6,237 bases of DNA, from the NCBI RefSeq assembly GCF_014287895.1, contig NZ_JACOPP010000057.1:1-6237 (forward strand), written 5' to 3'. Under the pieces are notes generated by a model. It worked only from the letters and a program-made list of their open reading frames with translations. It made no database searches and had not been told where the DNA came from. This document shows, one piece after another, positions 4,604-6,237 of the stretch (positions are counted from its first letter, which is position 1; each line of letters starts with the position of its first letter). The stretch comes from Lawsonibacter hominis (GTDB lineage Bacteria > Bacillota > Clostridia > Oscillospirales > Oscillospiraceae). Made by a program: the position numbers and the translations under genes.

Positions 4604-6157
4604 TCATTCATCTAATTCTTCAACAGGCTGCTGAGGCGGTAATGAGTCCATTTCTTCACGATCTGCTAATAGATTGAAGGCCTTGACAAACTTATCTACA
4701 AACTCATCACATTCTTCGCGGTGTTCGTCATACCAAAAAGAATAAAGGATTTCTTGGTTTCCTAAAATCTCCTCTAATTGCTGGAACCATCGCTTATATT
4801 CAGAAGTGTCATATCGTTCTGGTTCAAGTGGCCAATCATTAAAACATATATCGTAATTTAGAGATTGAACTTTGGAATAGTCTTTTTGAAATTTATTGAA
4901 CGCAGCATGATCCTTTAATTGCCTAAACAAATCTTTTTCGATAGTCAAAGGCAGAAACAAGAAATTATCTGCGCCAGATAATACTTTTCCTTTAGTTTTT
5001 TTATATTCCCTAGTTTCAGGAACATCACCATCTAACAAAACTATATTGTTTCTAAACTCTGGAACTTTTTTCTCATAGAGTTGGACATAATTTCCCCATC
5101 CCAAGTCTATATCAACAAAATTCATATATAGTTCCAGATTGATTTGTAATACCCTTGATAGGATGTACTGAGTAAATGAAATGGCTCTGGCATCTTCGCA
5201 ATAAATATTCAATTTACTTCCATTTGCGGGGCCAACGAGATTGATATCATTCAAAACAGTATTTAGATCACTGGTCGAAGAAATATTCCTTGGCATAATT
5301 CTCCGAGTCCCCTCTGCTTCGTATTTAGGTTCCAAATATACTATGGAACTATCATACGCATAAGGAGGCAGATTTATGCCTTTTTCCGCTCTCTCTTTAC
5401 GCTGATACTTGTTGACTTGTTTCAAAATAATAGGGGAATGCGTAGTAAATACAATTTGTATCTTAAAATCGTTTGCTGATTTCCACAAATAGTCAACTAA
5501 TTTTTTCTGAGAAAATCCGTAAAGAGTAGCGTCTAATTCATCGATAAGCAAAATTCCACCCTTGTAGTCGCGCCCGTATTGCTCTTTAAGACGCTTGAAC
5601 GAAAGAACTGCTAAAATAATCTTTGTTATATTTCCCTCGCCAGCTGAGTTTGTGAAAATATCATGTACTCCATCGCTGATTCCAGAGAATGTTCTTGATG
5701 ATGTCCCTTTTTCAAGTCCGACAGAGGGTGTACCTGGAATGTTCTGAATAGAAAGAATATTCCGATAATTGTCAACACAATATGCCAGTTCTTCCTCTGT
5801 TAGTTCCGGCTTAAGACTTTGCGTCTTGCCTGATTCTCCAATTGGAAATAACCTGCTCAGACTTAAGAAATAAACCGGAAGCTGAATATATCCAGCCCCG
5901 CTTGATCGACTTTCAGCATTCCAAAATCTCAAAGTCGTCTTTTTACCACCTTGACTTCTTGCAATACTTTCAACAGAAAAATACGACTTTACATAAACAT
6001 TTGAGTGAAGATTTAACTTCCATTTGTGCTCGCCAATAATATCATGTTCTTCTGACAGCTTGAACTTTTCTTTGAATTGCGAACGGAAATTATATCCGTC
6101 AATAGTCTTACAGCCATATGAACCGCCCCCGATTGTGCGGACAGCACAAAAACGCCC
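4604..6157 (-). pseudogene. AAA/OLD-type ATPase with TOPRIM-like domain, 5'-truncated
   Basis: The leftward frame is open from the stop codon at 6158-6160 to TGA at 4604. The only in-frame common start is a TTG at 5930-5932, giving 442 residues. Numbered from that TTG, the ABC-like signature NSAGEGN is at 95-101, Walker B ILLIDELD at 127-134 (D131, E132), and the H-switch FTTHSPIIL at 162-170. A TOPRIM-like part follows with E246 (LNIYCEDARA) and D301/D303 (LLDGDV). This order is that of OLD-family nucleases, which use ATP and act in phage defence. Coding similarity clearly starts before the TTG: residues such as TIDGYNFRSQFKEKFKLSEEHDIIGEHKWKL look like the usual segment after Walker A. No GxxGxGKS/T is found, and beyond about 6115 the sequence changes character. 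The front of the gene has therefore been lost, with the rest of the frame intact. A short TTG-started protein could be made but would lack nucleotide binding. Its A+T-rich composition matches the HNH gene. Confidence 0.75.
6133..6149. repeat. Small hairpin TTGTGC/GCACAA near the right edge
   Basis: TTGTGC (6133-6138) and GCACAA (6144-6149) form a 6-bp stem with a five-base loop. It lies in the G+C-richer sequence upstream of the truncated ATPase frame and probably belongs to another element. No function can be assigned. Confidence 0.3.
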
Positions 6158-6170
6158 CTAATATAGGACT

Positions 6171-6230
6171 ATGAGATTTTCAAGCAGCAAACTGGCGGCG
6201 CAATTCCAGAGGCGTCAGTTTTGTTTTTGA
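6171..6230 (+). CDS. Possible 19-residue leader peptide
   Basis: A short frame encodes MRFSSSKLAAQFQRRQFCF and ends in TGA. Upstream is only AGGA, two bases from the ATG, too close for a good ribosome site. The frame runs through the following hairpin and T-tract, as in attenuator leaders, and any controlled gene would lie to the right of the window. I do not recognise the peptide. It may be chance. Confidence 0.25.
   Translation: MRFSSSKLAAQFQRRQFCF
6189..6229 (+). terminator. Terminator-like or attenuator hairpin at the right edge
   Basis: AAACTGGCG (6189-6197) pairs with CGTCAGTTT (6213-6221) over 9 bp with one G-T wobble, and TTTTGTTTTT runs through 6219-6228. The wobble and T-tract favour the plus strand. 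No plus-strand gene lies upstream, so a leader attenuator of a gene beyond the window is as likely as a terminator. Confidence 0.4.
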
Positions 6231-6237
6231 TTGAATG

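Overview
The window is accessory DNA from a low-GC Gram-positive bacterium, most likely a gut Clostridia relative (Lachnospiraceae or Oscillospiraceae). The evidence is the MobC, sigma-like, TnpW-like and large serine recombinase set typical of Tn4451/Tn1549-style mobile elements, strong GGAGG-type ribosome sites, and a tRNA-Ala remnant with clostridial-looking terminators. No database search was possible, so the taxonomy is inference.

Layout: (1) 1-544 holds an oriT-like nested inverted repeat, a MobC accessory protein and a strong intrinsic terminator. No relaxase follows. (2) 543-1433 is a visibly A+T-rich, oppositely oriented cargo gene for an HNH/zinc-finger nuclease-like protein with its own extended -10 promoter. 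(3) 1438-2322 is a small sigma-70 region 4-like regulator bracketed by two identical 140-bp MITE-like elements in inverted orientation. Each sits in the loop of a related TCGGG...CCCGA palindrome. (4) 2333-4323 carries two hairpins, a TnpW-like small gene, a promoter with an operator-like palindrome and a boxA-like leader, then a 534-residue large serine recombinase. (5) 4327-4475 reads on the minus strand as the last 61 nt of a tRNA-Ala(GGC) gene followed by two tandem terminators. The tRNA breaks off in its D-loop, so this looks like an attachment-site scar. (6) 4476-6157 is an A+T-rich AAA/OLD-type ATPase with a TOPRIM-like domain, read leftward, which has lost its Walker A end. (7) About 6115-6237 is unrelated sequence with a hairpin, a tiny ORF and a terminator-like structure, probably the edge of another element.

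Taken together: MobC and the oriT-like region would serve conjugative mobilisation in trans. The sigma-like protein, TnpW-like protein and recombinase form the excision/integration module. The HNH protein and the broken OLD-like ATPase look like defence-type cargo. The most unusual points are the MITE pair with its exact positional targeting of hairpin loops, the missing target duplication at the second MITE (a possible deletion scar), the regulatory region inside the 3' end of the TnpW-like gene, and the truncated tRNA next to a truncated ATPase.
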